DNA of 54,773 bases from an uncultured bacterium (GTDB lineage Bacteria; Desulfobacterota; Binatia; HRBIN30; CADEER01), in NCBI GenBank assembly GCA_902826395.1, contig CADEER010000019.1, positions 3,829-58,601 on the forward strand, written 5' to 3'. Made by a program: the position numbers and the translations under genes. The stretch's first letter is position 1. Every line of letters begins with the position of its first letter. This document shows positions 34,488-43,900 of this stretch, one piece after another. The notes under the pieces are model-generated. The model was not told where the DNA came from and ran no database searches. It was given only the letters and a program-made list of their open reading frames with translations.

Positions 34488-35774
34488 TCACGATCGCGCC
34501 GACGCACGCAGCGCGCGGTGCGCGATATCGCGCCGATACTGCGCCCCCGGCCAGCGGATGCGCTCGACCGCCGCGTAGGCTTCGCCTACCGCCGCGGCCA
34601 CATCGGCACCGAGCGCCGTCACGCCGAGGACCCGACCACCCGCAGTCAGGACCTCACCGTTGCGGCCGGCCGTCGTCCCGGCGTGAAAGACTACGCCGTT
34701 CGACCAGCCACGCAGGTCCTGCAAGCCCTCGATCACCCGCCCCTTCTCGTAGTCGCCGGGATAGCCCTCGGAGGCCATGACGACGCACACCGCGACGCGA
34801 TCATCCCATTCGATGCGCGTCTCGGCGAGCCGGCCGTCGACCGTCGCCTGCATCAGCTCGAACAGATCGCCCCGCATTCGCAGCAGGATCGCCTGGCACT
34901 CGGGATCGCCGAAGCGCACGTTGAACTCGAGCACCTTGGGCCCGGCGGAAGTGATCATGAGCCCGGCGTACAATACGCCGCGATAACGGATCCCGCGTTT
35001 GGCGAGCCCGGCAACCAGAGGTCGCATGACCTCGGCCATCACCTGCTCGTGCAGCTCGGGCGTGACGACCGGCGCCGGCGAATAGGCGCCCATGCCGCCG
35101 GTGTTCGGCCCCTCGTCGCCGTCGTAGATGCGCTTGTGATCCTGCGACGAGGCCAGCGGCAACACGGTGCTGCCGTCGGTGACCGCCATGAACGACGCCT
35201 CTTCCCCGCCGAGGAACTCCTCGATCACTACCGTCGCGCCGGCGTCGCCGAAGACGCGCGACTCCATCATTTCTTCGATGGCGCGCTCGGCCTCGGCCAC
35301 CTCGCCGCAGACGACGACGCCCTTGCCGGCTGCCAACCCGTCGGCCTTCACGACGATCGGCGCTCCGACTTCGCGCACGTAGCGGCGAGCTGCGGCTGCA
35401 TCGGTGAAGGAGCCGTAGAAGCCGGTGGGAATGCCGCATTCACCCAACAGCTCCTTGGTGAACGCCTTGCTCCCCTCGAGTTGCGCCGCCGCCCGACTCG
35501 GCCCGAAGCAGCGCAGACCCTGCGCTTCGAGCGCGTCGGCGATTCCCAGCGTCAGCGGCAGCTCGGGGCCGGGCACGGTGAGGTCAATCGCCTGGTCGCG
35601 TGCGAACGCCACCAGCGCCGCCACGTTGGAGGGATCGATCGCCACGGGCGTTGCCAGCTCGTCGATGCCGGCGTTGCCCGGCGCGCAGTAGATCTCCTCG
35701 ACGGCCGGCGATTGACGCAGCTTCCACACGAGCGCGTGCTCGCGCCCGCCTCCACCGATGACGAACACCCTCAT
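34488..35774 (-). CDS. purD: Phosphoribosylamine-glycine ligase PurD
   Basis: ATP-grasp enzyme for the second step of purine synthesis, joining glycine to phosphoribosylamine. It starts MRVFVIGGGGREHALVWKL and shows the ATP-grasp marks VVKADGLAAGKGVVVC, EEFLGGEEASFM, LEFNVRFGDPECQ and the C-terminal rigid-loop region. 428 residues is normal. It lies 7 nt after purH. Confidence 0.97.
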   Translation of the reverse strand: MRVFVIGGGGREHALVWKLRQSPAVEEIYCAPGNAGIDELATPVAIDPSNVAALVAFARDQAIDLTVPGPELPLTLGIADALEAQGLRCFGPSRAAAQLEGSKAFTKELLGECGIPTGFYGSFTDAAAARRYVREVGAPIVVKADGLAAGKGVVVCGEVAEAERAIEEMMESRVFGDAGATVVIEEFLGGEEASFMAVTDGSTVLPLASSQDHKRIYDGDEGPNTGGMGAYSPAPVVTPELHEQVMAEVMRPLVAGLAKRGIRYRGVLYAGLMITSAGPKVLEFNVRFGDPECQAILLRMRGDLFELMQATVDGRLAETRIEWDDRVAVCVVMASEGYPGDYEKGRVIEGLQDLRGWSNGVVFHAGTTAGRNGEVLTAGGRVLGVTALGADVAAAVGEAYAAVERIRWPGAQYRRDIAHRALRASARS

Positions 35775-35781
35775 GCGAGCA

Positions 35782-37328
<1,547 letters not shown>

Positions 37329-37329
<1 letters not shown>

Positions 37330-38456
37330 CACCCGGCCTCCTCTCGCCGCACCTTCGGGACTCGCTTGCCGACTCGCGCCAGCAGCTCGTACGGGATCGT
37401 ATCGCACGCGGCGGCGACCTCGTCGACCGTGAGGAGCGAATCGCCGAGCTCTCCCCACAGCGCGACCGGATCGCCTTCGGCGACTCCTGCAATGTCGGTC
37501 GCGTCGACCATCATCACATCCATGCAAACGCGGCCGAGCACCGGCGCCCGCTGCCCGGCGATCAGTACCGCGCCGCGGTTCGAGAGCGCGCGCGGATACC
37601 CGTCGGCATATCCGACCGGCAGCACGGCGATGCGCGTTGGCCGTTTGGTGCTGAAGGTCTGCGCGTAACCGACGTGGCGACCGGCCGGCACGTCCCACAG
37701 TCGCCACACACGGCTGCGCAGGTGCATCACCGGGCGCAGCGGCGGATCCGGCGCGTTGGCCGGCTTGACCCCATAGAGGCAGACGCCGGGGCGCACCATA
37801 TCCCAGTGCGTGTCCGTCCGGGTCAGCGTCGCGGCACTGTTCCCCAGATGCACCCAACGCGGCCGCAATCCGGCAGCCTCCAGCTCCGCCACCGCGGCGC
37901 GGAACACCTCGAGTTGGCCGGTCGTGAACTGTGAGTGCACGTCGTCAGCGCTGCCGAAGTGCGAAAAGAAGCCCTCGAGCTCCAGACCCGGCGACGCTCG
38001 GATCGCCGCGGCGACCGCCGTCACCTCGGCAGGCCGGACCCCGAGTCGGGTCATGCCGGTGTCGACCTCCAGGTGCACGCGCAGCCGCCCGCCCGAGCCT
38101 CCTACCGCCGTCGCCAGCGGCGCCACCGCGGCGGCGTCGACCACCGCTACCGCCAGGTCGTGCCGCAGCGCGCGCGCCGCCTCTTCCGGCAGAATCCCGT
38201 AGAGCACCAGGATCGGCTTGCGGATACCGAGGCCGCGCAGCTCGGCGCCCTCGCCGACAGTGGCGACGCCGAACCAATCGGCACCGGCCTCTTCGAGCAC
38301 CGGCACGACCATGCCGACGCCGTGTCCGTAGGCATCGGCCTTGACGATCGCCATCACGGCGGTCTCTGCGCTCACTGCCGCTCGCACGCGCGCGAGATTC
38401 GCACGCAACGCCGCGGCATCGATGTAGGCGCTGGTGCGATTCGGCAGATCGGTCAT
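37329..38456 (-). CDS. alr: Alanine racemase Alr
   Basis: PLP-dependent enzyme that makes D-alanine for peptidoglycan. The PLP lysine is K39 in IVKADAYGHG, and the catalytic tyrosine of the partner subunit lies in VGYAQTF. Other marks are EVDTGMTRLG, HFGSAD, HLGNSAA, RPGVCLYG and RVCMDVMMVD. 375 residues from the ATG at 38454-38456; the open frame extends 21 codons upstream. It is the first gene of the minus run that continues through the pur genes. Confidence 0.96.
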
Positions 38457-38665
38457 TGCGATGAAGCAGGCGACTACCAAACACCTCCGGCGATGTAAAC
38501 GCTGGCGGCGCCAGGCCATGTGCCAGTTGAGGTTGCGACGATCGAGTGCCGTCCGGAGGCCGATCGCCGCCGAGAACCGATGCAGCCGCGGATCGACGCC
38601 TCGGCGCGCTAACAGAGCAGCCGACCGCGCTTGTATTGCCGCACCGTGCTCTTTATCGTTTGCCG

Positions 38666-38866
38666 ATGCAGGTCATGCTCAACGGCGAATCGACGGACCT
38701 CGCCGACGGCGCCACCATCGACGACCTCGTAAATCAACTCGATCTGGCCCATCGGCGCATCGCAGTCGAGGTCAACCGCGACATCGTTCCGCGCGACTGC
38801 TTCGCCGGGCGGGCGTTGCGCGACGGCGACGTGATCGAGATCGTACACTTCATCGGAGGAGGCTGA
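38666..38866 (+). CDS. thiS: Sulfur carrier protein ThiS
   Basis: Ubiquitin-fold sulfur carrier for the thiazole half of thiamine. The 66-residue product starts [15 protein letters not shown] and ends [10 protein letters not shown], whose Gly-Gly end is thiocarboxylated. The frame is open 40 codons further upstream, but the ATG at 38666 gives the standard length. No TPP riboswitch elements are visible in the 209-nt gap to divergent alr. thiG follows 7 nt downstream. Confidence 0.92.
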   Translation: MQVMLNGESTDLADGATIDDLVNQLDLAHRRIAVEVNRDIVPRDCFAGRALRDGDVIEIVHFIGGG

Positions 38867-38873
38867 CCGTTCC

Positions 38874-39650
38874 ATGCAGCAAGACGTCTTCGAGCTCGGC
38901 GGCGCGACGTACACCTCGCGGCTGATCGTCGGCACCGGTAAGTATCGCGACTTCGAGGAAACCCGTGCCGCCATCGACGCTTCGGGGGCCGAGATCGTCA
39001 CCGTCGCGGTGCGCCGGGTGAACATCACCAGCCGCGACTCCGACAACCTCCTCGATCATCTGGACCTCGACCGCATCACCATCCTCCCCAACACCGCCGG
39101 CTGCTACACCGCGGAAGACGCCGTGCGCACGGCGCGGTTGGCGCGCGAAGCCGGCGTCGGCTCACTCGTCAAGCTGGAGGTGATCGGCGACGAGAAGACC
39201 TTGTTTCCCGACGTGCCGGCGACCATCGAAGCGGCGCGAGTGCTGGTCGGCGAGGGCTTCGTCGTGCTGCCCTACCTCAATGACGATCCGATCGCGGCCA
39301 AACGCCTGGCCGACCTCGGCTGCGCTGCCGTGATGCCGCTGGCCGCGCCGATCGGCTCCGGCCTCGGCATTCGCAACCCCTACAACTTGAAGATCATCCT
39401 CGAGCAGAGCGAGGTGCCGGTCATCGTCGACGCCGGCGTCGGCACCGCGTCCGATGTCGCTCGGGCGATGGAGCTCGGCTGCGAGGCGGTCCTGCTCAAC
39501 ACCGCGATCGCCGGCGCCAAAGACCCGATCGCCATGGCCGAGGCGATGAAGCTGGGCGTCCGCGCCGGCCGCCTCGCCTACCTGGCCGGCCGCATCCCCA
39601 AGAAGCTCTACGCCACCGCCTCGAGTCCCATCGAGGGCCTGCTCGATTAG
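38874..39650 (+). CDS. thiG: Thiazole synthase ThiG
   Basis: Condenses deoxyxylulose phosphate, dehydroglycine and ThiS-borne sulfur into thiazole phosphate. TIM-barrel landmarks are [31 protein letters not shown], the Schiff-base lysine K100 in [27 protein letters not shown] and [20 protein letters not shown]. 258 residues is normal. GGAGGAGG lies upstream, inside the end of thiS. The dehydroglycine-forming partner (ThiH or ThiO) is not in the window. Confidence 0.97.
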   Translation: MQQDVFELGGATYTSRLIVGTGKYRDFEETRAAIDASGAEIVTVAVRRVNITSRDSDNLLDHLDLDRITILPNTAGCYTAEDAVRTARLAREAGVGSLVKLEVIGDEKTLFPDVPATIEAARVLVGEGFVVLPYLNDDPIAAKRLADLGCAAVMPLAAPIGSGLGIRNPYNLKIILEQSEVPVIVDAGVGTASDVARAMELGCEAVLLNTAIAGAKDPIAMAEAMKLGVRAGRLAYLAGRIPKKLYATASSPIEGLLD

Positions 39651-39656
39651 CAAAGC

Positions 39657-40277
39657 ATGGCGGCGCCGCGCCTCTACCTGGTGACCGACCGGCGGGCCAC
39701 CGGGGGCCGGCCGCTCGCCGAAGTGGTCGACGCCGCGATCGAAGGCGGCGTCGATGCGGTGCAGTTGCGCGAGAAGGATCTCTCGACCCGCGAGCTGCTC
39801 GCCGTCGCGCAAGAGCTGCGCGAGGTGACGCAACGCCGCGGCGCCCGCCTGCTGATCAACGATCGCATCGATGTCGCCATCGCGGTCGGCGCCGACGGCG
39901 TGCACCTGCCGGGCGACTCGTTCGCCGTCGCCGACGCGCGCGAGTTGCTCGGCGGAGACCGCACCATCGCCGTCTCCATCCACTCGCGCGCCGACCTCGC
40001 GCGCGCCGCCGGCGCCGACTTCGCGGTGTTCGGCCCGGTGTTCGATACGCCTTCGAAGCGACAGTACGGCTCACCGCAGGGCGTCGATGGACTGCGCGCG
40101 ATCAGCGCCGCCGCATCGTTGCCGATCGTCGCAATCGGCGGCATCGACGAGACCAACGCGGCCGCCGTTGCCGCCGCCGGCTGCGCCGGCATCGCCGTCA
40201 TCCGCAGCATCCTCGCCGCGCCCGACCCACGCGCCGCCGCCGTCGCACTGCGATCCGCGTTCGACGAGCCGGGATGA
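39657..40277 (+). CDS. thiE: Thiamine-phosphate synthase ThiE
   Basis: Joins the pyrimidine and thiazole moieties to make thiamine monophosphate. TIM-barrel marks are LYLVTDRR, VDAVQLREKDLSTRELL, LLINDRIDVAIAVGADGVHL, AVSIHSRADLARA, FGPVFDTPSK and PIVAIGGIDETN. 206 residues is typical. It starts 6 nt after thiG and its stop overlaps the next gene's ATG by 4 nt. Confidence 0.96.
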   Translation: MAAPRLYLVTDRRATGGRPLAEVVDAAIEGGVDAVQLREKDLSTRELLAVAQELREVTQRRGARLLINDRIDVAIAVGADGVHLPGDSFAVADARELLGGDRTIAVSIHSRADLARAAGADFAVFGPVFDTPSKRQYGSPQGVDGLRAISAAASLPIVAIGGIDETNAAAVAAAGCAGIAVIRSILAAPDPRAAAVALRSAFDEPG

Positions 40278-40909
40278 GCGAGCCGCTGATCCCAAAGCAC
40301 GGCGGCTACAGGAAGCTGAAGAGCTTCCGGGTCGCGCAGCTCGCCTACGACGTCACCGTGCGCTTCTGCGAGCGCTACATCTCACCGCGCAGTCGCACCC
40401 ACGATCAAATGGTGCAGGCGGCGCGCTCCGGCGTGCAGAACATCGCCGAAGGCAGCCAGGCGAGCGGCACCTCGAAGAAGATGGAGCTCAAGCTGACCAA
40501 TGTGGCGCGCGCCAGCCTCGAAGAGCTGCGACTGGACTACGAGGACTTCTTGCGGCAACGCGGCCTGCCGATCTGGGAAAGGGACGATCGACGGCGGGCG
40601 GCGCTGATCGCAGGCCGGCCGGACTCGGCCGAGGCCGTGGCGAAGTGGGCGCGACAGGTTCATGGACAGCATGGACAAGGTGGACGGCATGGACAGGGTG
40701 ATCCGTCCACTCTGTCCACATCGTCCATGTCGTCCACACCCGAAAACCCCACCTACCCCGAGATCGCCGCCAACGGCGCTCTCGCTTTGATCGCCGTCGC
40801 CTGCAGCCTGCTCGACCGCCAGCTCGCCTCGCAGGCGCGCGCCTTCGAGACAGACGGTGGCTTCACGGAGCGCCTCTACAACCATCGCCGCGGTCGCCGC
40901 GGCTATTGA
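40274..40909 (+). CDS. Four-helix-bundle protein with suffix domain (23S rRNA intervening-sequence protein family)
   Basis: 211-residue protein. The N-terminal 115 residues form the IVP-like four-helix bundle (FRVAQLAYDVTVRFCERYI, MVQAARSGVQNIAEGSQAS, LTNVARASLEELRLDYEDFL). A low-complexity linker at about 130-154 (HGQHGQ, then STLSTSSMSST) is produced by a phased DNA palindrome, described separately. The C-terminal part (about 155-200, ANGALALIAVACSLLDRQL) is the short suffix helix region. Function of this family is unknown. The ATG overlaps the thiE stop (ATGA). Confidence 0.85.
   Translation: MSEPLIPKHGGYRKLKSFRVAQLAYDVTVRFCERYISPRSRTHDQMVQAARSGVQNIAEGSQASGTSKKMELKLTNVARASLEELRLDYEDFLRQRGLPIWERDDRRRAALIAGRPDSAEAVAKWARQVHGQHGQGGRHGQGDPSTLSTSSMSSTPENPTYPEIAANGALALIAVACSLLDRQLASQARAFETDGGFTERLYNHRRGRRGY
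40663..40736. repeat. 74-bp palindromic array of 9-nt-phased TGGAC/GTCCA units within a coding sequence
   Basis: TGGAC occurs at 40663, 40672, 40681 and 40690, then its complement GTCCA begins at 40705, 40714, 40723 and 40732. All steps are 9 nt and the array is exactly symmetric about 40699-40700. A 9-nt step is three codons, so the array stays in frame in the four-helix-bundle linker. It resembles dispersed TGGAC-type intergenic repeats that occasionally land in linkers; copy number elsewhere in the genome is unknown. Confidence 0.9.
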
Positions 40910-40944
40910 TTGCGCTGCGGCGCGTGGGTCGCTACACCGCCGGC

Positions 40945-42204
40945 ATGTTGCGTCGACGCCTCGTGGTGATCGGTTTTGCTGCTCTGCTGCCGCTGTTGTC
41001 CGGCTGTGCGCTGCTCTCCCAACTGCGGTCGCTGAACCGCAGCATACAACGCGCGGACGGTCAGACAGCGCTCGAAGGACGGGTCGCGGTGAAGGGCGGC
41101 GACGGGCCGATCGTCGTGGTTGCATACGACGAAGACGCCGGCGAGGTTGCCGATCTGTTCGTGATGCCGCAGCCCCGGCCCTACTTCTTCGCCCTGCCGC
41201 CGGGACGCTACCGCATGGCCGCGTTTGTCGATCTCAACCGCGACCTCGAATACCAGACCGACGAGCCGGCGACGATCGGCGACGCGGTCGACGCCGTCGC
41301 CGGCGAGCGGAGCGACGGGCTCGACCTGACGATCGATCCGAAGCTGCCGCAACCACTGCCCTTCTCCGTCGACAGCCACGCCACGAGCAGCGGCCGGATC
41401 CGCCAGTTCCCGGCACCGCAGACCGGTACGGTCGTCGACATGGACGATTCGCGGTTCAGCGAAGAAAACGCCAGGCTCGGCCTCTGGGATCCATTGCGCT
41501 TTCTGTTCGATGTCGGCGCCGGCGTCTATTTTCTCGAAAAGTACGATCCGAAGAAGATCCCCATTCTCTTCGTGCACGGCGCGCTCGGCCACCCGGGCAA
41601 CTGGAGCTATCTGGTCGGCCGCATCGACCGCGACCGCTTCCAGCCCTGGCTGGTGTACTACCCGACCGCACCGCGACTCGAACGCATCGCGCAGATGCTG
41701 TTGCGCGCTCTCTCCACGCTGCAGGCGAGGTACGAGTTCCCCCGCATCGTCCTCGTCTCGCACAGCATGGGCGGTCTGGTGGCGCGCGGCGCCGTGAACA
41801 TGGCCGTCGCCGATATGACCGAGGATCGGATCGTCCACATGCCATTGTTCGTCAGCATCTCCACTCCCTGGAACGGTCACGCCGCCGCGGCCAGAGGAGT
41901 CGAGCGATCGCCGGTCGTCGCGCCGTACTGGCGCGACATCGCACCGAACAGTCCCTTTCTCGAGGCGCTGCCGCAGACGCCTCTGCCGCCCGAAACCACG
42001 TACACACTCTTCTTCGGCTTCGGCGGCCGCGGCGGCGCCGCCAACGACGGCTCGATCCCCCTCTCGAGCCAACTGTCGATGCCGATCCAGACGCAAGCGC
42101 ACCAAGTCGTCGGCTTCGACGAGCTGCACATGGGGATCTTGAGCAGCGCCGCCCTCGCGGAGAAGCTGAATCAGGCTCTCGCCGCGATCCCCGAATCAGA
42201 ATAG
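40945..42204 (+). CDS. Lipoprotein alpha/beta hydrolase (lipase/esterase-like)
   Basis: 419-residue protein from the ATG at 40945; the open frame extends 13 codons upstream without a signal peptide. The N-terminus is a lipoprotein signal (LPLLSGC, lipobox Cys21). A beta-rich region (about 40-110) precedes the hydrolase domain, which has the oxyanion-hole motif ILFVHGALGHPGNW and nucleophile motif VSHSMGGLVARGA; the elbow has Ser for the first Gly (SHSMG). Acid and His partners probably lie near NDGSIPL and ELHMGIL. Substrate unknown; probably an outer-membrane or periplasmic esterase. Confidence 0.85.
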   Translation: MLRRRLVVIGFAALLPLLSGCALLSQLRSLNRSIQRADGQTALEGRVAVKGGDGPIVVVAYDEDAGEVADLFVMPQPRPYFFALPPGRYRMAAFVDLNRDLEYQTDEPATIGDAVDAVAGERSDGLDLTIDPKLPQPLPFSVDSHATSSGRIRQFPAPQTGTVVDMDDSRFSEENARLGLWDPLRFLFDVGAGVYFLEKYDPKKIPILFVHGALGHPGNWSYLVGRIDRDRFQPWLVYYPTAPRLERIAQMLLRALSTLQARYEFPRIVLVSHSMGGLVARGAVNMAVADMTEDRIVHMPLFVSISTPWNGHAAAARGVERSPVVAPYWRDIAPNSPFLEALPQTPLPPETTYTLFFGFGGRGGAANDGSIPLSSQLSMPIQTQAHQVVGFDELHMGILSSAALAEKLNQALAAIPESE

Positions 42205-42250
42205 CTTCCGCCGTCTCGACCGAGGCTGCCCGAGGCGGTAGGCTGCCCCG

Positions 42251-43264
42251 ATGCTGAAAGCCCAGGAGCTGTCGTACAAGCGGCTGCAAGAGCTCGATAA
42301 GCGGCGCACGTTGTGTTTCCTGCCGGTGAGCGCGCTCGAAGTGCACGGACCGCACCTGCCGTTGGGAATGGATTTCTACATGGCGCGCTGGATGGCCGAG
42401 GAATCGGGACGGCGCTTCGCGGCGGCTCATCCCGACTGGACGGTGATCCAGTATCCGCCGCTGCCGCTCGGCACCGACGAGCTGCCGCTCGCCGGATCGA
42501 TGAACACCAACCAGAAGACCGTCTACCGGGCGCTCTACGATCACGGCATGTCGCTCGCCGGAGCGGGCTTTCAGTACATCGTCGTCACCAATGGCCACGG
42601 CGGACCGCGCCACGCGTCGGCGCTCGAGGCGGCCTGCCGCGACGTCGCGCGGCGCAGCGGCGCCAAGATGTTCTCGCCTTCGATCGCGGTGCTGCACGGC
42701 ATCATCACCGGCGCCCATTTCGACTTCGTCGAGGAGCAACTCGGTCGGCCGCTGACCGACGCCGAGAAGGACGGCATGCTGAGCGGTGAGCACGCCGGCA
42801 CCTGGGAGACGTCGTTCATGCTGGCGGAGAATCCCGCCCTGGTCGAAGACGGGTATCAGCACCTGGCGAAGGATGGGCCTCCGCAGTTCCGGCCATTGCT
42901 GACAGCCGGCAACAAGCTCGCAGACCTGCTCGACCGCGCCGGCACCGATACGGCCCAGACGCGCGAGATGGTCGGTCTCCTGGCCGGCAGCGTCGGTTGG
43001 CTTCTCAACAACAAGCACGGCTACGGCGGGCCCACCGTGTCCTACAAAGGCGTACCGGCACTCGCCTCGGCGGAGATCGGCCACGTCTTTCGCGAGCTGC
43101 TCGCCCGCGAATGCCTGCGCATGGTCGAAGACGTAACTTCGGGCCGCAAATCGGCGCTCGAGATTCGAAGCATCGCCTCCGACTCGGCGCTGATCCAGCC
43201 GAAGTTTCTGCGCAGCGTCGGCATGGCCGCCGCCGCGGTCGTGGCGCTCCTCATCCTGCTCTGA
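42251..43264 (+). CDS. Creatininase-family metal-dependent amidohydrolase with C-terminal membrane tail
   Basis: 337-residue protein. Family metal-binding marks are SALEVHGPHLPLGMDF (E, H, D ligands), NGHGGPRHASAL and GEHAGTWETS. The substrate may be a cyclic amide or a peptide; the family includes creatinine amidohydrolase and mycofactocin peptidase MftE, and no mycofactocin genes are visible here. The last 15 residues (GMAAAAVVALLILL) form a hydrophobic segment ending at the C-terminus, unlike the usual soluble members. It follows the lipoprotein hydrolase by 46 nt. Confidence 0.86.
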   Translation: MLKAQELSYKRLQELDKRRTLCFLPVSALEVHGPHLPLGMDFYMARWMAEESGRRFAAAHPDWTVIQYPPLPLGTDELPLAGSMNTNQKTVYRALYDHGMSLAGAGFQYIVVTNGHGGPRHASALEAACRDVARRSGAKMFSPSIAVLHGIITGAHFDFVEEQLGRPLTDAEKDGMLSGEHAGTWETSFMLAENPALVEDGYQHLAKDGPPQFRPLLTAGNKLADLLDRAGTDTAQTREMVGLLAGSVGWLLNNKHGYGGPTVSYKGVPALASAEIGHVFRELLARECLRMVEDVTSGRKSALEIRSIASDSALIQPKFLRSVGMAAAAVVALLILL

Positions 43265-43335
43265 CGACACGCTCGGCGAGATTTCTGCGCCGCGGTGTCG
43301 ATTGGCGCTCCTGGTGCGCGTCTACCCGGTGTAGC

Positions 43336-43392
43336 CGCTCTTCATATCGAAGAGCGACGGACCGAATGATCCGCCGGCCGAGCGCGGCCGGC
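43336..43392 (+). repeat. Two hairpins in the leader of the VOC gene
   Basis: CGCTCTTC/GAAGAGCG with a 5-nt loop (43336-43356) and GCCGGCCG/CGGCCGGC with loop AGCG (43373-43392) are both perfect 8-bp stems. They lie between the creatininase stop and the VOC ribosome site. They could terminate the upstream run or regulate the VOC gene. No T-run. Confidence 0.4.
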
Positions 43393-43410
43393 ACAGCGGA
43401 AGGAGCGACC

Positions 43411-43887
43411 ATGGCAACGAAGCGAGTGAGTTACATCCCGGAGGGAATGCACACCGTCACCCCGCATCTCGTGTGCGACGGCGCCGGCGCGGCGATCGAT
43501 TTCTACGTGGCGGCATTCGGCGCCGTCGATCTCGGCCGAGTGCCGACGCCGGAAGGCAAGCTGATGCATGCGATGATCCGCATCGGCGACTCGACCGTGA
43601 TGCTGGTCGACGAGTTCCCCGAGATGGGCAACCGCGGACCGAAGGCGCTGCAGGGATCGCCGGTGACCATGCACATCTACGTCGAAGACGTTGATGCCGC
43701 TGTCGAGCAGGCGGTCGCGGCCGGCGCTTCGGTGGTCATGCCGGTCGCCGACATGTTCTGGGGCGACCGTTACGGCATCGTCCAGGATCCCTTCGGTCAC
43801 CAGTGGTCGATCGCCACCCACATTCGCGACATGACCGACGACGAAGTCATCGCCGCGTCTCAGTCCGCTCCCGCCTGCAGCGCATAA
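43411..43887 (+). CDS. VOC-superfamily (glyoxalase/PhnB-like) protein
   Basis: 158-residue single VOC fold. Typical segments are TPHLVCDGAGAAIDFYVAAFGA, MHAMIRIGDSTVMLVDEFP, VTMHIYVEDVDAAVEQAVAAGA and YGIVQDPFGHQWSIATH. The DPFGHQWSIA ending is characteristic of PhnB-like VOC proteins. GGAAGGAG lies just before the ATG at 43411, which I prefer to the long open frame beginning at 42997 inside the preceding gene. Function not assignable. Confidence 0.88.
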   Translation: MATKRVSYIPEGMHTVTPHLVCDGAGAAIDFYVAAFGAVDLGRVPTPEGKLMHAMIRIGDSTVMLVDEFPEMGNRGPKALQGSPVTMHIYVEDVDAAVEQAVAAGASVVMPVADMFWGDRYGIVQDPFGHQWSIATHIRDMTDDEVIAASQSAPACSA

Positions 43888-43900
43888 CCGCCGCGCTGGT

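Noticed and set aside
38457..38665. TPP riboswitch upstream of thiS
   Set aside because: None of the conserved TPP-riboswitch core segments is visible; thiamine control, if any, is by another route.
40488..40739. Minus-strand frame with repeated Val-His and Trp-Thr units
   Set aside because: It is the reverse reading of the phased TGGAC palindrome, which belongs to the four-helix-bundle gene.
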